A DNA stretch of 64,000 nt from CAVUCH01 sp963697705 (GCA_963697705.1 CAVOPA010000017.1:744001-808000), one strand, 5' to 3'. Positions 25,830 through 34,621 are shown, counted from the first letter of the stretch. Numbers and translations: made by a program. Notes: generated by a model not told the origin, from the letters alone.

Positions 25830-26446
25830 AGCTCGTTGCAGGTCTCGGCAACTCGGGCGCCCGCTACCGCGACACGCGGCACAACGTGGGATTCCGGGTG
25901 ATGGACGAAGTGGCGCGGCGCCAGGGCGCGGCGTTCGACACGGCGCCGGCCGACGCGCTGGTGGCCCGGCTGCGGCTTGGGGCCGAGCCGGTGCTGCTGG
26001 CGAAGCCCCTGACGATGATGAATCTCAGCGGCGAGGCGGTCGGCGCGCTGGCGCGCTACTACAAGCTCGATATCGGCGACCTGCTCGTCGTCGCCGACGA
26101 TGTGAACCTGCCGCTCGGGCGGCTGCGGGCACGGGCCGGCGGGTCGGCCGGGGGGCACAACGGGTTCAAGTCGGTCACGCAGCACCTCGGGAGCGACGCC
26201 TACGCGCGGCTGCGCGTGGGCGTGGGCCGCGGTGATGCGAGGCGAGACCTGGCCGATCACGTGCTGGCGACGTTTGCGCCGGACGAGCGGCCGGTGATCG
26301 AAGAGGCAATCGCGGCGGCAGCCGACGCGGTGGCCCTGTTCGTTGCGGAAGGGATCGCGCCGGTCATGAACCGGTTCAACGCCCCGCCCGCGACGGAGGA
26401 GCGCTCGGAAGACAGCACACAGCGCGAGAAGGACAGTCAATCGTGA
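25826..26446 (+). CDS. pth: Peptidyl-tRNA hydrolase, probable CTG start
   Basis: Releases peptides from prematurely dropped peptidyl-tRNA; essential in most bacteria. Translation from CTG at 25826 gives (M)KLVAGLGNSGARYRDTRHNVGF, the exact family N-terminus (catalytic H in RHNVGF, N in GLGN). No ATG, GTG or TTG lies in frame between the upstream stop (25781-25783) and codon 21; an ATG-rich later start at 25886 would delete the catalytic histidine. GAGGAG (25815-25820) is ideally placed 5 bases before the CTG, which overlaps the rplY stop (CTGA). Other sites: MMNLSG, VVADDVNLPLG, GGHNGFKS. Product 206 residues. Confidence 0.92.
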   Translation: MKLVAGLGNSGARYRDTRHNVGFRVMDEVARRQGAAFDTAPADALVARLRLGAEPVLLAKPLTMMNLSGEAVGALARYYKLDIGDLLVVADDVNLPLGRLRARAGGSAGGHNGFKSVTQHLGSDAYARLRVGVGRGDARRDLADHVLATFAPDERPVIEEAIAAAADAVALFVAEGIAPVMNRFNAPPATEERSEDSTQREKDSQS

Positions 26447-26548
26447 AAGGCCCGGCGCGTGTGGCGCCGCGGCCGACTGACTCCTTGCCCCGAGGCCGAG
26501 CGCGTTCGCGCGCTGGGCGCGCCGGATCCGAACGGCGCAGGGGCCGTT

Positions 26549-26569
26549 GGCGGAACAGCTCGTTCCGCC
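26549..26569 (+). promoter_or_regulatory. Hairpin in the rpsF-rpsR leader
   Basis: GGCGGAAC and GTTCCGCC pair perfectly around a 5-base loop, 25 bases before the rpsF start. S6:S18 leader motifs that bind the S6-S18 complex occur at this place in many bacteria. I cannot confirm the diagnostic CCG bulge by eye. Confidence 0.4.
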
Positions 26570-26594
26570 ACCATCGACGTCCAGAAGGAGTGTT

Positions 26595-27044
26595 ATGAGC
26601 ACACGCAAGTACGAGCTCGTGTACGTCGTCTCACCGGAGCTGAGCGACGATCAGGTGACCGCCGTGCACGACCAGGTGCAGGCGATCGTCACGCGCTTCG
26701 GCGCCGAGATCGAGAAGACCGAGAACTGGGGCCGGCGCAAGCTGGCGTACGAGATTGGCCACCACAAGGAGGGCACCTACGTCCTCGAGGTGATCAACGG
26801 CACCGGCGAGCTGATGAAGGAAATCGACCGTCGGCTGAAGGTCGTCACCGACAGCGTCATCCGCCACATCGTCGTGCGGGTCGACGAGGAGGAGCGGGTC
26901 GTCACGCGCACGCGCACGCGCCGCACGACGCAGCAGCACCGCCGCCGGATCGCACGCGGGCTGCCGCCCGAAGTGCAGGAAGGCGAGAAGCGCCGCGACA
27001 GCGACGATCGCGACGATGGCGGCTTCGACGAGGCGGGGGTGTAA
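26595..27044 (+). CDS. rpsF: 30S ribosomal protein S6
   Basis: A 149-residue protein of the small-subunit platform that pairs with S18. Starts MSTRKYELVYVVSPELSDDQV; core motifs are ENWGRRKLAYEIGHHKEGTYVL and the typical C-terminal VIRHIVVRVDEEE. The charged tail is longer than in E. coli before modification. AAGGAG lies 4 bases upstream of the ATG. First gene of an rpsF-rpsR-rplI operon. Confidence 0.97.
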   Translation: MSTRKYELVYVVSPELSDDQVTAVHDQVQAIVTRFGAEIEKTENWGRRKLAYEIGHHKEGTYVLEVINGTGELMKEIDRRLKVVTDSVIRHIVVRVDEEERVVTRTRTRRTTQQHRRRIARGLPPEVQEGEKRRDSDDRDDGGFDEAGV

Positions 27045-27047
27045 GCC

Positions 27048-27368
27048 ATGGCGATGCAAAAGCGATCCGGAAGCGGCGGCGGTCGGGGCCGGTCGGGCGG
27101 GCGCGGCGCGAACGCGGCCACCGGGGACAAGGCACAGGCCCAGCGGCGCGGCGGGCTGTTCCGCCGGCGCAAGGTCTGCAAGTTCTGCGCGGACAAGATC
27201 GACGACATCAACTACAAGGACGTGAAGCTGCTGCAGCCGTTCGTCCCGGAGCGCGGCAAGATCCTGCCGCGGCGGATCTCGGGCACGTGCGCGATGCACC
27301 AGCGCAAGCTGCGCACGGCCATCATGCGGGCGCGCGTCATCGCGCTGCTGCCGTACGTGACCGACTGA
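27048..27368 (+). CDS. rpsR: 30S ribosomal protein S18
   Basis: A 106-residue protein. The S18 core is KVCKFCADKIDDINYKDVKLLQPFVPERGKILPRRISGTCAMHQRKLRTAIMRARVIALLPYV, split here only in description; it carries cysteines in CKFC and the later TCAMH, suggesting the zinc-binding form. A Gly/Arg/Ser-rich N-terminal extension of about 40 residues (AMQKRSGSGGGRGRSGGRG) is longer than in E. coli. Starts 3 bases after rpsF. Confidence 0.95.
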   Translation: MAMQKRSGSGGGRGRSGGRGANAATGDKAQAQRRGGLFRRRKVCKFCADKIDDINYKDVKLLQPFVPERGKILPRRISGTCAMHQRKLRTAIMRARVIALLPYVTD

Positions 27369-27432
27369 CGTCCGCGCGGTGTGGAGCGCGGCGGCTGGCC
27401 GCCTCCGCACTGCGGACGCGAAGAGGACAGTT

Positions 27433-27879
27433 ATGGAAGTAATTCTTCGAGAGCACGTCGAGAACCTCGGGCAGCGCGGCGACGTGGTGAAGGTGGCGAA
27501 CGGCTACGCCCGCAACTACCTGCTGCCGCGCAAGCTCGCGCTGACCGTCACCGAGGGCAACCGGAAGCAGATCGATCGGGAGCGCAAGGTCGCCGACATG
27601 CGCGAGGCCGAGGAGCGTCAGGGCGCCGACGCCATCGCCGCGCGCCTCGGGTCGCTCGAGATCGTGATCGCACGCCGCGTCGGCGAAACCGAGGCGCTCT
27701 ACGGCTCGGTCACCAGCGCGGATATCGCGGAAGGCCTCGCGGCCAAGGGCGTCGAGGTCGAGCGCCGCAAGATCCAGCTCGCCGAGCCGATCAAGCAGCT
27801 CGGGGAGTTCCAGGTGCCGATCCGGTTGCACCGCGACGTCACCGCCAACGTGAAGGTCATCGTCGCCAAAGAGGGATAG
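27433..27879 (+). CDS. rplI: 50S ribosomal protein L9
   Basis: A 148-residue two-domain protein. N-terminal rRNA-binding domain MEVILREHVENLGQRGDVVKVANGYARNYLLPRKLA is followed by the long connecting helix and the C-terminal domain ending VTANVKVIVAKEG. Length as in E. coli (149). Last gene of the ribosomal operon, followed by a ten-copy heptamer repeat and a terminator. Confidence 0.98.
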   Translation: MEVILREHVENLGQRGDVVKVANGYARNYLLPRKLALTVTEGNRKQIDRERKVADMREAEERQGADAIAARLGSLEIVIARRVGETEALYGSVTSADIAEGLAAKGVEVERRKIQLAEPIKQLGEFQVPIRLHRDVTANVKVIVAKEG

Positions 27880-27888
27880 TCTCTTTTC

Positions 27889-27995
27889 GTTGACCGTTGA
27901 CCGTTGACCGTTGACCGTTGACCGTTGACCGTTGACCGTTGACCGTTGACCGTTGACCCGTCGGCGGTGATCGGTCAACGGTAGTCGGTAAACGG
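27889..27995. repeat. Ten perfect GTTGACC heptamers plus inverted degenerate copies
   Basis: GTTGACC is repeated ten times without error from 27889 to 27958. After a short spacer, GGTCAAC (27973-27979) and related units run in the reverse direction. The longest perfect tandem array in the window; likely length-variable by slippage. Confidence 0.95.
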
Positions 27996-28030
27996 AAAAA
28001 GGGCCGGATGATCATCCGCCCCTTTCTTTT
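27996..28030 (+). terminator. Intrinsic terminator after rplI
   Basis: The 14-base palindrome CGGATGATCATCCG is extended, after one C-C mismatch, by GGG/CCC and AAA/TTT pairs, and is followed by CTTTT. Upstream A-tract makes it look bidirectional. It separates the ribosomal operon from dnaB. Confidence 0.75.
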
Positions 28031-28130
28031 GCTACACTGCATCCCCACGCGAACGCGATTGTGCTCGCGCGGGACCCGCATCCATCCGTAATTCGATCCC
28101 GACAACGTCAGCCGTCCGCGTGCCCTCTCG

Positions 28131-29489
28131 ATGCCAGACGTCGCTGTTTCCGAACGTACGCTGCCCCACAATCTCGAGGCCGAGAAGTCGGTGCTCGGCG
28201 CGATCCTGATCCACAACGAGGCGTTCAACTACGCCGCGGAGGTGATCACCTCGCGCGACTTCTACCGGGATGCCCATCGCCGCATCTTCGAGAAGATGGA
28301 GCGCCTCTCCGAGCACGCCGACGCCATCGATCTCGTCACGCTCAAAGAGGAGCTCACGCGCGCCGGCGAGATCGACGAGGTCGGCGGGCTCGCCTACCTG
28401 ACGTCGCTGGTCGACGGCGTCCCGCGCTCGACCAACGTCGAGCACTACGCGCGCATCGTGAAGGAGAAGTCGGCGCTGCGCGGGCTGATCCTGGCGTCGC
28501 AGCGGATCAGCGCGCGGGCATACGAGGCGGAAGACGATCCCAACGTCATCCTCGACGAAGCGGAGCAGGCGATCTTCGCGATTGCCGAGAACCGCGCCCG
28601 TGTCGGCTTCCTCTCGATGCACGAGATCGTCAACGAGAGCATGCCGAAGATCGAGCTGCTGTTCGAGCAGAAGCGGCTCGTCACGGGCGTCCCCACGGGC
28701 TTCTCCGATCTGGACCGCATGACCCGCGGCTTCCAGGCCGGCGACCTCATCATCATCGCGGCGCGGCCCTCGATGGGCAAGACCAGCCTGGTGATGAACA
28801 TCGCCGAGCACGCCTCCCTGAAGGAGGGCACGACGGTCGGCTTCTTCAGCCTCGAGATGTCGCGTGAGCAGCTCTTCATCCGCCTGCTCACGTCGGTGGC
28901 CCGCATCGATGCGCACCGCCTGATGTCGGGCGCCATCGGCCCGCGCGAATACCAGGGGCTGTCGCAGGCGATCGGCGTGCTCGGCGAAGCGAGACTCTTC
29001 ATCGACGACACGCCGGGCGTCGGCGTCCTCGAGATGCGCGCCAAGGCGCGGCGCCTCGCCTCCGAGCACGGCCTCGGGCTGCTCATCATCGACTACCTGC
29101 AGCTGATGACCGGCCGCGGACGCTTCGAGAACCGTACGCTCGAACTGGCGGCGATCTCGCGCGGCCTGAAGGGCCTCGCCAAGGAGCTGGGCGTTCCGGT
29201 CGTCGCGCTCTCCCAGTTGAGCCGCGCGCCGGAAGCGCGATCCGATCACCGACCGCTGCTCTCGGACCTGCGCGAGTCGGGCGCCCTCGAGCAGGACGCC
29301 GACGTGGTCCTCATGCTGTTCCGCGCCGATATGTACCCGGACGCCAAGCCGGAGGATCAGGGGAAGGCGGAGCTGATCATCGCCAAGCAGCGCAACGGGC
29401 CCACCGGCAGCATCGAGCTGGCCTTTCTCAAGCAGCATACGCGGTTCGAGGATTTGGCCGGGGGATATCAGCGCGGACCGGACAACTGA
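28131..29489 (+). CDS. dnaB: Replicative DNA helicase
   Basis: A 452-residue RecA-type hexameric helicase that drives the replication fork. N-terminal primase-interaction domain begins PHNLEAEKSVLGAILIHNEAF; the helicase domain has Walker A ARPSMGKTSLVMNIA, GFFSLEMSREQL, Walker B LLIIDYLQLM, and the C-terminal VVALSQLSRAPEAR with the arginine finger region. No intein is present. It follows the S6-S18-L9 operon, a widely conserved neighbourhood. Confidence 0.97.
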   Translation: MPDVAVSERTLPHNLEAEKSVLGAILIHNEAFNYAAEVITSRDFYRDAHRRIFEKMERLSEHADAIDLVTLKEELTRAGEIDEVGGLAYLTSLVDGVPRSTNVEHYARIVKEKSALRGLILASQRISARAYEAEDDPNVILDEAEQAIFAIAENRARVGFLSMHEIVNESMPKIELLFEQKRLVTGVPTGFSDLDRMTRGFQAGDLIIIAARPSMGKTSLVMNIAEHASLKEGTTVGFFSLEMSREQLFIRLLTSVARIDAHRLMSGAIGPREYQGLSQAIGVLGEARLFIDDTPGVGVLEMRAKARRLASEHGLGLLIIDYLQLMTGRGRFENRTLELAAISRGLKGLAKELGVPVVALSQLSRAPEARSDHRPLLSDLRESGALEQDADVVLMLFRADMYPDAKPEDQGKAELIIAKQRNGPTGSIELAFLKQHTRFEDLAGGYQRGPDN

Positions 29490-29524
29490 TTTCGGCAATT
29501 CGGAGTGCCGCTCGGTGCCTCTGA

Positions 29525-29653
29525 ACCCGCGATTCAGTTCGTGTAGTCATGTGGGGCAGGCCTTCAGGCCTGCTTGCGAGCGCGATTGCAGGGCTGAGGC
29601 CCTGCCCCACGTGACTGAACGGTGACAACACAAGCTGAGCACCGGCATTTAGC
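29525..29653. repeat. BIME-like REP element, copy C
   Basis: Same ends and two inverted hairpins as copy B at 23.7 kb; differs by small substitutions, including GCAGGGC-TGAG-GCCCTGC in the right hairpin. It fills the first part of the 435-base gap between dnaB and alr. Confidence 0.85.
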
Positions 29654-29847
29654 CATACGTTCGGACCCGGCCTCGTTCGGGCAAACGGCCGGCAACGCGC
29701 GTCGTTTCCGTGGCGAAGTTCGAACGGCTGCAAAGCTACGGACGTTTCAGTTGTTGCGGGTATGTGCTGCGAGCTGGCAAGTGGTGGGCGTCAGGCGTTG
29801 GCGTCGTGATCCAGCCGCTCCTCAACGTTGAACGTTCGAAGATGAGC

Positions 29848-29910
29848 ATTCCGAACTCCGAATTCCGCAGTCGGCCCTGATTCCGAACTCCGCATTCCGT
29901 CTTCCGAATG
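29848..29910. repeat. Heptamer array, CCGAACT/CCGAATT type
   Basis: Degenerate 7-bp units (TTCCGAA, CTCCGAA, TTCCGCA) just upstream of alr. They are reverse complements of the CGGAATT units at 8.0 kb. No clear promoter was seen in the gap beyond this. Confidence 0.7.
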
Positions 29911-29924
29911 CTCGAAACACAGAA

Positions 29925-31065
29925 TTGGTTCGCTCCACCGTCGCCCTGATCGATCTGGCCGCTATCGAGGCCAACTACCGTGCCATCACCGCCTTTCTGG
30001 CCGCTGAAGCGGTTGAAGGCGCGCCGCCCGCCGTTATCGCCGTCGTCAAGGCCAACGCCTATGGGCACGGCGCCGTTCCCGTGGCGCTCGCGCTCGAGCG
30101 CGCCGGGGCGGGGATGGTCGCGTGTGCCGACATCGAAGAGGCGGTCGCGCTGCGTGCGGCGGGGCTGCGCGCCGCCATCCTCGTGTTCGGCGCGTTGAGC
30201 GTCAGCGATCTCGGCGGGACTGTTCGAGCACGACCTGGTGCCGACGATCTCGACGCCGACCGCGGCACGGGCCGTCGAAGCGGAAGCCGCGCGGCGTGGG
30301 ACGCGGATCCGCTACCACCTGAAGATCGACACCGGCATGCACCGGCTCGGCTTCCGGCATGACAACCTGCGACAATCCTTGCGCGAGCTGCTGGTCAGTC
30401 CGCACCTGCGGCTCGACGGCGTCTACACGCACTTCGCGACCGCGGAAGACGCCGAGCACCCGCTCATGGACGCGCAGCGCACGGCCTTCGCAGACGCGCT
30501 GGCTGCGCTCGACGGCATCGGCGTTCCCCGCGTCCGCCGGCACGCCGCCAACAGCGCCGCCCTGCTCCGCGACTCCCGCGTCTGGTTCGATGCCGTGCGT
30601 CCGGGCCTGCTGCTCTACGGTGTTGCGCCGCCGCCGCTCGCGACGACGCTCGCGGTGCGGCCGGCGATGCGGCTCGTCAGCCGTGTCGTGGCGACCAAGG
30701 GCCTGCGGCCGGGCGAATCGGTCGGCTACGGCGCGAAGTACTCTCCCGACACCGCGCGTCGCATCGCGGTCGTGCCAGCCGGCTACGCCGATGGGCTCGA
30801 TCTTCGCCTCGCCGGGCGCGGTCACGTGCTCGTGGGCGGGCGGCGCGCGCCGATCGTCGGCGCGGTCTCGATGGACATGATCACCATCGACGTCACCGAT
30901 GTGCCATGCGCGCCCGGCGACGAGGTCGTTCTTCTGGGACTGCAGGGCGGTGAGGTGATCGACGTCCGCGAGATGGCCGCGGCGATCGGCACGATCCCCT
31001 GGGAGGTCCTCTGCCGGATCGGCACCCGGATCGAGCGCATATATAATCCGGCCGAGGCATCCTGA
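29925..31065 (+). CDS. alr: Alanine racemase, interrupted by a +1 frameshift near 30217
   Basis: PLP enzyme making D-Ala for peptidoglycan. The first frame holds the PLP lysine in AVVKANAYGHGA and runs to ALSVSDLGG; dropping one G of the GGG at 30216-30218 gives LFEHDLVPTISTPTA and the rest of the protein: KIDTGMHRLGF, HAANSAALL, the catalytic tyrosine in VGYGAKY, and GAVSMDMITIDV. Together about 379 residues, a normal Alr. Start is TTG at 29925. Because alr is normally essential, I suspect a sequence or assembly error, or a second alr elsewhere. Confidence 0.9.
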
Positions 31066-31101
31066 CCCAATCGCCGGATCGCCGGCCCCTCGTCTGACAC
31101 G

Positions 31102-32484
31102 ATGAAACCCGCGAAGGCCCTGTTCGTCTGCCAGGAATGCGGCGCGCAGTCGCCGAAGTGGATGGGGCGCTGCGCCGACTGCGGCGCCTGGAATTCGCTG
31201 GTGGAAGAGCGTGTGGCGGACGCTCCGGCCGGCGGCGGCGATCACCGTTACACGCTGCCCGGCCAGTCTGGCGGTGCGCAGCTGTATGCCGACGTCGAGT
31301 ACTCGCACACGGCGAGGATCGGCACCGGGATCGGCGAGCTGGATCGCGTCCTTGGGGGCGGCATCGTGCCTGGATCGCTGGTGCTGCTCGGGGGGGAGCC
31401 GGGCATCGGCAAGTCCACACTGCTGCTGCAGGCGGCTGCCAACGTCGCCCGCGACATAGGCCCGGTGCTCTACAGCTCCGGTGAGGAATCTGAGCACCAG
31501 GTGAAGTCCCGCGGCGAACGCCTGGGCGTGGGCCGCGCGCCCCTGTACCTGCTGGCGGAAACCTGCCTCGAGAAGATCCTTGCCGAGGCCACCCGGCTGA
31601 GGCCCTCGCTCGTGGTCGTGGACTCCATTCAGACGGTATTTTCGCTGAAACTCCAGTCCGCGCCCGGCAGCATCGGCCAGGTCCGGGAGGCGGCCACGCA
31701 GCTCCTGTTTGCCGCCAAGGGTCACAATGTCCCGATATTTCTCGTCGGGCACGTGACAAAAGATGGCAGCCTGGCTGGCCCGAAGGCCCTTGAGCATGTG
31801 GTCGATACCGTGCTGTACTTCGAAGGTGAGCGGCACCACGCGCACCGGGTGGTGCGTGCCGTCAAGAACCGGTTCGGGGCGGTGAGTGAGCTGGGCGTGT
31901 TCGAGATGACAGGCGGCGGCCTGCGCGCGGTGCCGAACCCGTCGGAGCTGTTTCTGGCCGAGCGGCCGGCCGGCACGCCGGGCTCGGCGGTGTTGTGCTG
32001 CATGGAAGGGTCGCGGCCGCTGCTGGTGGAGGTGCAGGCCCTCGTCAGCAGCAGCACGTTCGGCAACGCGCGGCGCACGACGAGCGGCATCGACCCGGGG
32101 AGGCTCGCACTGCTGCTGGCGGTGCTCGAGAAGCGCGCCGGCTTGAACCTGATGGGCGAGGATGTGTTCGTGAACATCGCCGGCGGCATGACGGTGGACG
32201 AACCGGCGAGCGACCTGAGCATCGCCGCCGCCGTCGCGTCGAGCCTGCGGAACCGCCCCGTTGCCGCCGATACGGCGGTCTTTGGGGAGATCGGCCTTGC
32301 CGGCGAGGTGCGTGGCGCCTCACAGGCGCCGCTGCGGGTCCGCGAGGCCGCGCAGCTCGGGTTCAAGCGCTGCGTGCTGCCGCGCGCGAACCTCGACCCT
32401 TCGGATCGGACACTCGGGACGGGCGGCTGCGAGCTGGTGCCCGTCAGCACTCTTGGCGAAGCGCTCGATGTACTTATTTCCTGA
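31102..32484 (+). CDS. radA: DNA repair protein RadA
   Basis: A 460-residue RecA-like branch-migration factor for recombination. Order: C4 zinc finger CQECGAQSPKWMGRCADCGAW (split CxxC and CxxC), Walker A GGEPGIGKSTLLLQ, Walker B LVVVDSIQTVFS, the RadA-specific KNRFG motif in AVKNRFGAVSELGVFEM, and a C-terminal Lon-protease-like domain (about 290-460; GGMTVDEPASDLSIAAAVASS). Length typical. 36 bases after alr. Confidence 0.97.
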   Translation: MKPAKALFVCQECGAQSPKWMGRCADCGAWNSLVEERVADAPAGGGDHRYTLPGQSGGAQLYADVEYSHTARIGTGIGELDRVLGGGIVPGSLVLLGGEPGIGKSTLLLQAAANVARDIGPVLYSSGEESEHQVKSRGERLGVGRAPLYLLAETCLEKILAEATRLRPSLVVVDSIQTVFSLKLQSAPGSIGQVREAATQLLFAAKGHNVPIFLVGHVTKDGSLAGPKALEHVVDTVLYFEGERHHAHRVVRAVKNRFGAVSELGVFEMTGGGLRAVPNPSELFLAERPAGTPGSAVLCCMEGSRPLLVEVQALVSSSTFGNARRTTSGIDPGRLALLLAVLEKRAGLNLMGEDVFVNIAGGMTVDEPASDLSIAAAVASSLRNRPVAADTAVFGEIGLAGEVRGASQAPLRVREAAQLGFKRCVLPRANLDPSDRTLGTGGCELVPVSTLGEALDVLIS

Positions 32485-32531
32485 TCGCGATTTCTTCGAG
32501 CCTCGGTCGTACGTCGGACTGGAGTCATCCA

Positions 32532-33746
32532 ATGGCCTGGTTTGTTCTCGCACGCGTGCTCTTCCTCGCGGCGGTGACGGGCGCGGCGGTGTTCCTGCAA
32601 CCGCTGAATGCTCAGCCGATCCTGAATGCGGGCTTCGGCCTGCTGCTTGGCGCGATCGTGATCGCGTTCGAGTGGCGGGTCCGCGATTTGTCGGTGACGC
32701 ACATGCTCGGCGCGCTGATCGGCGGTGCGATCGGGCTGGCGCTCGCGCGGATGCTCGTCGCCGCGTTGTTCTGGACGAACACTGCCGAGCCGGGCGTCGC
32801 GTTCCTGCACGCGCTGCTGGTCCTGGCGCTGACGTATCTCGGCGTGCTGATCGGCGGCCGCAAGGGTGAGTGGCTCGAGCCGTCGCGCCTGGTCACGCTG
32901 TTCCGCGCCGCGGGGCCGCAGCGCCGCTATAAGATTCTCGACACCAGCGTCATCATCGACGGCCGCATCGCCGACATCTGCGAGACCGGGTTCCTGGACG
33001 GCACGCTGCTGATTCCGCAATTCGTGCTGAAGGAACTGCAGCTCGTGGCCGATTCGGCCGACTCCCTCAAGCGCAACCGCGGCCGCCGCGGCCTGGACAT
33101 CCTGCAGAAAATCCAGAAGATGTCGGGCCTCGAGGTGATGATCTCCGATCTCGACTACCCCGAGGTGCGCGAGGTCGACCTGAAGCTGATCGAACTGGCG
33201 CGCACGCTCCAGGGGAAGATTGTCACCAACGACTTCAACCTGAACAAGGTGGCGCAGCTGCGCGGCGTCGAGGTGCTCAACATCAACGAGCTCGCCAATT
33301 CGCTGAAGCCGGTCGTGCTCCCGGGCGAGATCATGAAGGTCTTCATCCTCAAGGAAGGCAAGGAGTACAACCAGGGCGTCGCCTACCTTGACGACGGGAC
33401 GATGGTCGTCGTCGACAACGCGCGGAAGATGATCAGCAAGACGATTGACGTGGTCGTCACCAGCGTGCTGCAGACCACGGCGGGCAAGATGATCTTCGGG
33501 CGCTTCATCGACCCAAGCCTTGCGGCGGCACAGCAGGCCGCCGCGCAGTCCGGGGAACGGGACGAGCAGGGGCCGCCGCGGCGCCCGCGGCCCGTGCCCG
33601 TGCCGCCGGCGAATGCGGCCGCAGCCGGCCCCGCTGCTCCGGGTGCCGGGTCCGCCGCCGCAGCACCGGCCGCCGCCTCCTCGACGCCGGCGTCACCGGC
33701 CGCGGGAGACGTCGTGCCGTCATCGGGAACGGGAGGCGGCCAGTAG
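32532..33746 (+). CDS. PIN/TRAM-domain membrane protein (YacL-like)
   Basis: A 404-residue protein: four N-terminal transmembrane helices (about 1-110), then a PIN nuclease domain (YKILDTSVIIDGRIADICETGFLDG, with Asp residues of the active site, and KIVTNDFNLNKVAQLRGV), then a TRAM domain (about 280-340). A C-terminal Ala/Pro-rich tail of about 60 residues is probably disordered. Matches Bacillus YacL, which lies between radA and ispD, exactly the context here. RNase activity and a cell-wall or stress role are family inference. Confidence 0.88.
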   Translation: MAWFVLARVLFLAAVTGAAVFLQPLNAQPILNAGFGLLLGAIVIAFEWRVRDLSVTHMLGALIGGAIGLALARMLVAALFWTNTAEPGVAFLHALLVLALTYLGVLIGGRKGEWLEPSRLVTLFRAAGPQRRYKILDTSVIIDGRIADICETGFLDGTLLIPQFVLKELQLVADSADSLKRNRGRRGLDILQKIQKMSGLEVMISDLDYPEVREVDLKLIELARTLQGKIVTNDFNLNKVAQLRGVEVLNINELANSLKPVVLPGEIMKVFILKEGKEYNQGVAYLDDGTMVVVDNARKMISKTIDVVVTSVLQTTAGKMIFGRFIDPSLAAAQQAAAQSGERDEQGPPRRPRPVPVPPANAAAAGPAAPGAGSAAAAPAAASSTPASPAAGDVVPSSGTGGGQ

Positions 33747-34502
33747 GTGCGGCGGCTTCCACCGTTTCACTGGTGGCGCACGGTCGGCTTCCTGGTTCCG
33801 GCAATCTCCGTCTACACAATCGTGCTTGGCACGGCGTCGCTCGTGTCGAGCCTCTTCGATCGTCGTGGTTATTTCGCGCACGGGTGTGCGCGCGCGTGGT
33901 CGTGGTTGATCCTCGCCACGACGGGCGTGACGGTGCACGCCCAGGGTCTCGACCGGCTGGAGCGCGCGCGCACCTACATCTTCGTGTCGAACCACCAGAG
34001 CATCTACGACATTCCGGTGCTCTTCGCGACGCTGCCGTGGCAGCTTCGCATCATCGCGAAGGAGTCGCTCGGCCAGTTCCCGTTTCTCGGCTGGCACCTG
34101 CGCCGGAGTGGTCACCTACTCGTGGATCGCAAGCATCCCGATCGCGCCGGAATCCTCCGCAAGTGGAAGACGCTCGTCAGCAAGGGCCTGTCGCTCATCG
34201 TCTTTCCGGAGGGCACGCGCAGCCCCGATGGCCGCCTGGGCGCGTTCAAGGCGGGCAGCTTCCTTCTGGCCGTCGAAGCGGGGCTGCCGATTGTCCCGGT
34301 GTCGGTGGACGGCAGCCGCTTCGTGATGCAGAAGGGACGGCTGATGACGTGCCCGGGCCACGTGCGGCTGACCGTGCACGCGCCGATCGAAACGACAGGT
34401 CTGTCAGTGAGCGACGCGCGCGCGCTCGGTGAGCGGGTGAAGGCGATCGTTGCGGCCGACGTAGGGTCCGGTGTCGCTGCCGCCCCGCAAGCCGAGGCGT
34501 GA
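33747..34502 (+). CDS. plsC: 1-acyl-sn-glycerol-3-phosphate acyltransferase
   Basis: A 251-residue inner-membrane enzyme that acylates lysophosphatidate in phospholipid synthesis. The catalytic HX4D motif appears in VSNHQSIYDIPVLF, the second block in FPEGTRSPDGRLGAFKAGSF and a third in LPIVPVSVDGS. One N-terminal hydrophobic helix anchors it. GTG start at 33747 follows directly on the preceding stop codon, so translation is coupled. Confidence 0.93.
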   Translation: MRRLPPFHWWRTVGFLVPAISVYTIVLGTASLVSSLFDRRGYFAHGCARAWSWLILATTGVTVHAQGLDRLERARTYIFVSNHQSIYDIPVLFATLPWQLRIIAKESLGQFPFLGWHLRRSGHLLVDRKHPDRAGILRKWKTLVSKGLSLIVFPEGTRSPDGRLGAFKAGSFLLAVEAGLPIVPVSVDGSRFVMQKGRLMTCPGHVRLTVHAPIETTGLSVSDARALGERVKAIVAADVGSGVAAAPQAEA

Positions 34503-34591
34503 GCCTGCTGACTGAGCAGCGGGCCTGCGCGCGGCGCAGGATCGGCGCGCGCGCCCTTCGTGAAGACACCGACACCGTTGGGTTGCGTACG

Positions 34592-34621
34592 CGAGGGTGC
34601 GGTGATCATGCCGCACCCTCG
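34592..34621. terminator. Bidirectional terminator candidate between plsC and bactofilin
   Basis: CGAGGGTGCGG and CCGCACCCTCG form a perfect 11-bp stem around an 8-base loop, between convergent genes. The trailing T-tract is weak (TGTGTTT) on the plus strand. Confidence 0.6.

Noticed and set aside
30238..31065. Separate short gene for the second half of alr
   Set aside because: It lacks the PLP lysine and begins mid-domain; the first half ends in the same place, so it is one gene with a frameshift.
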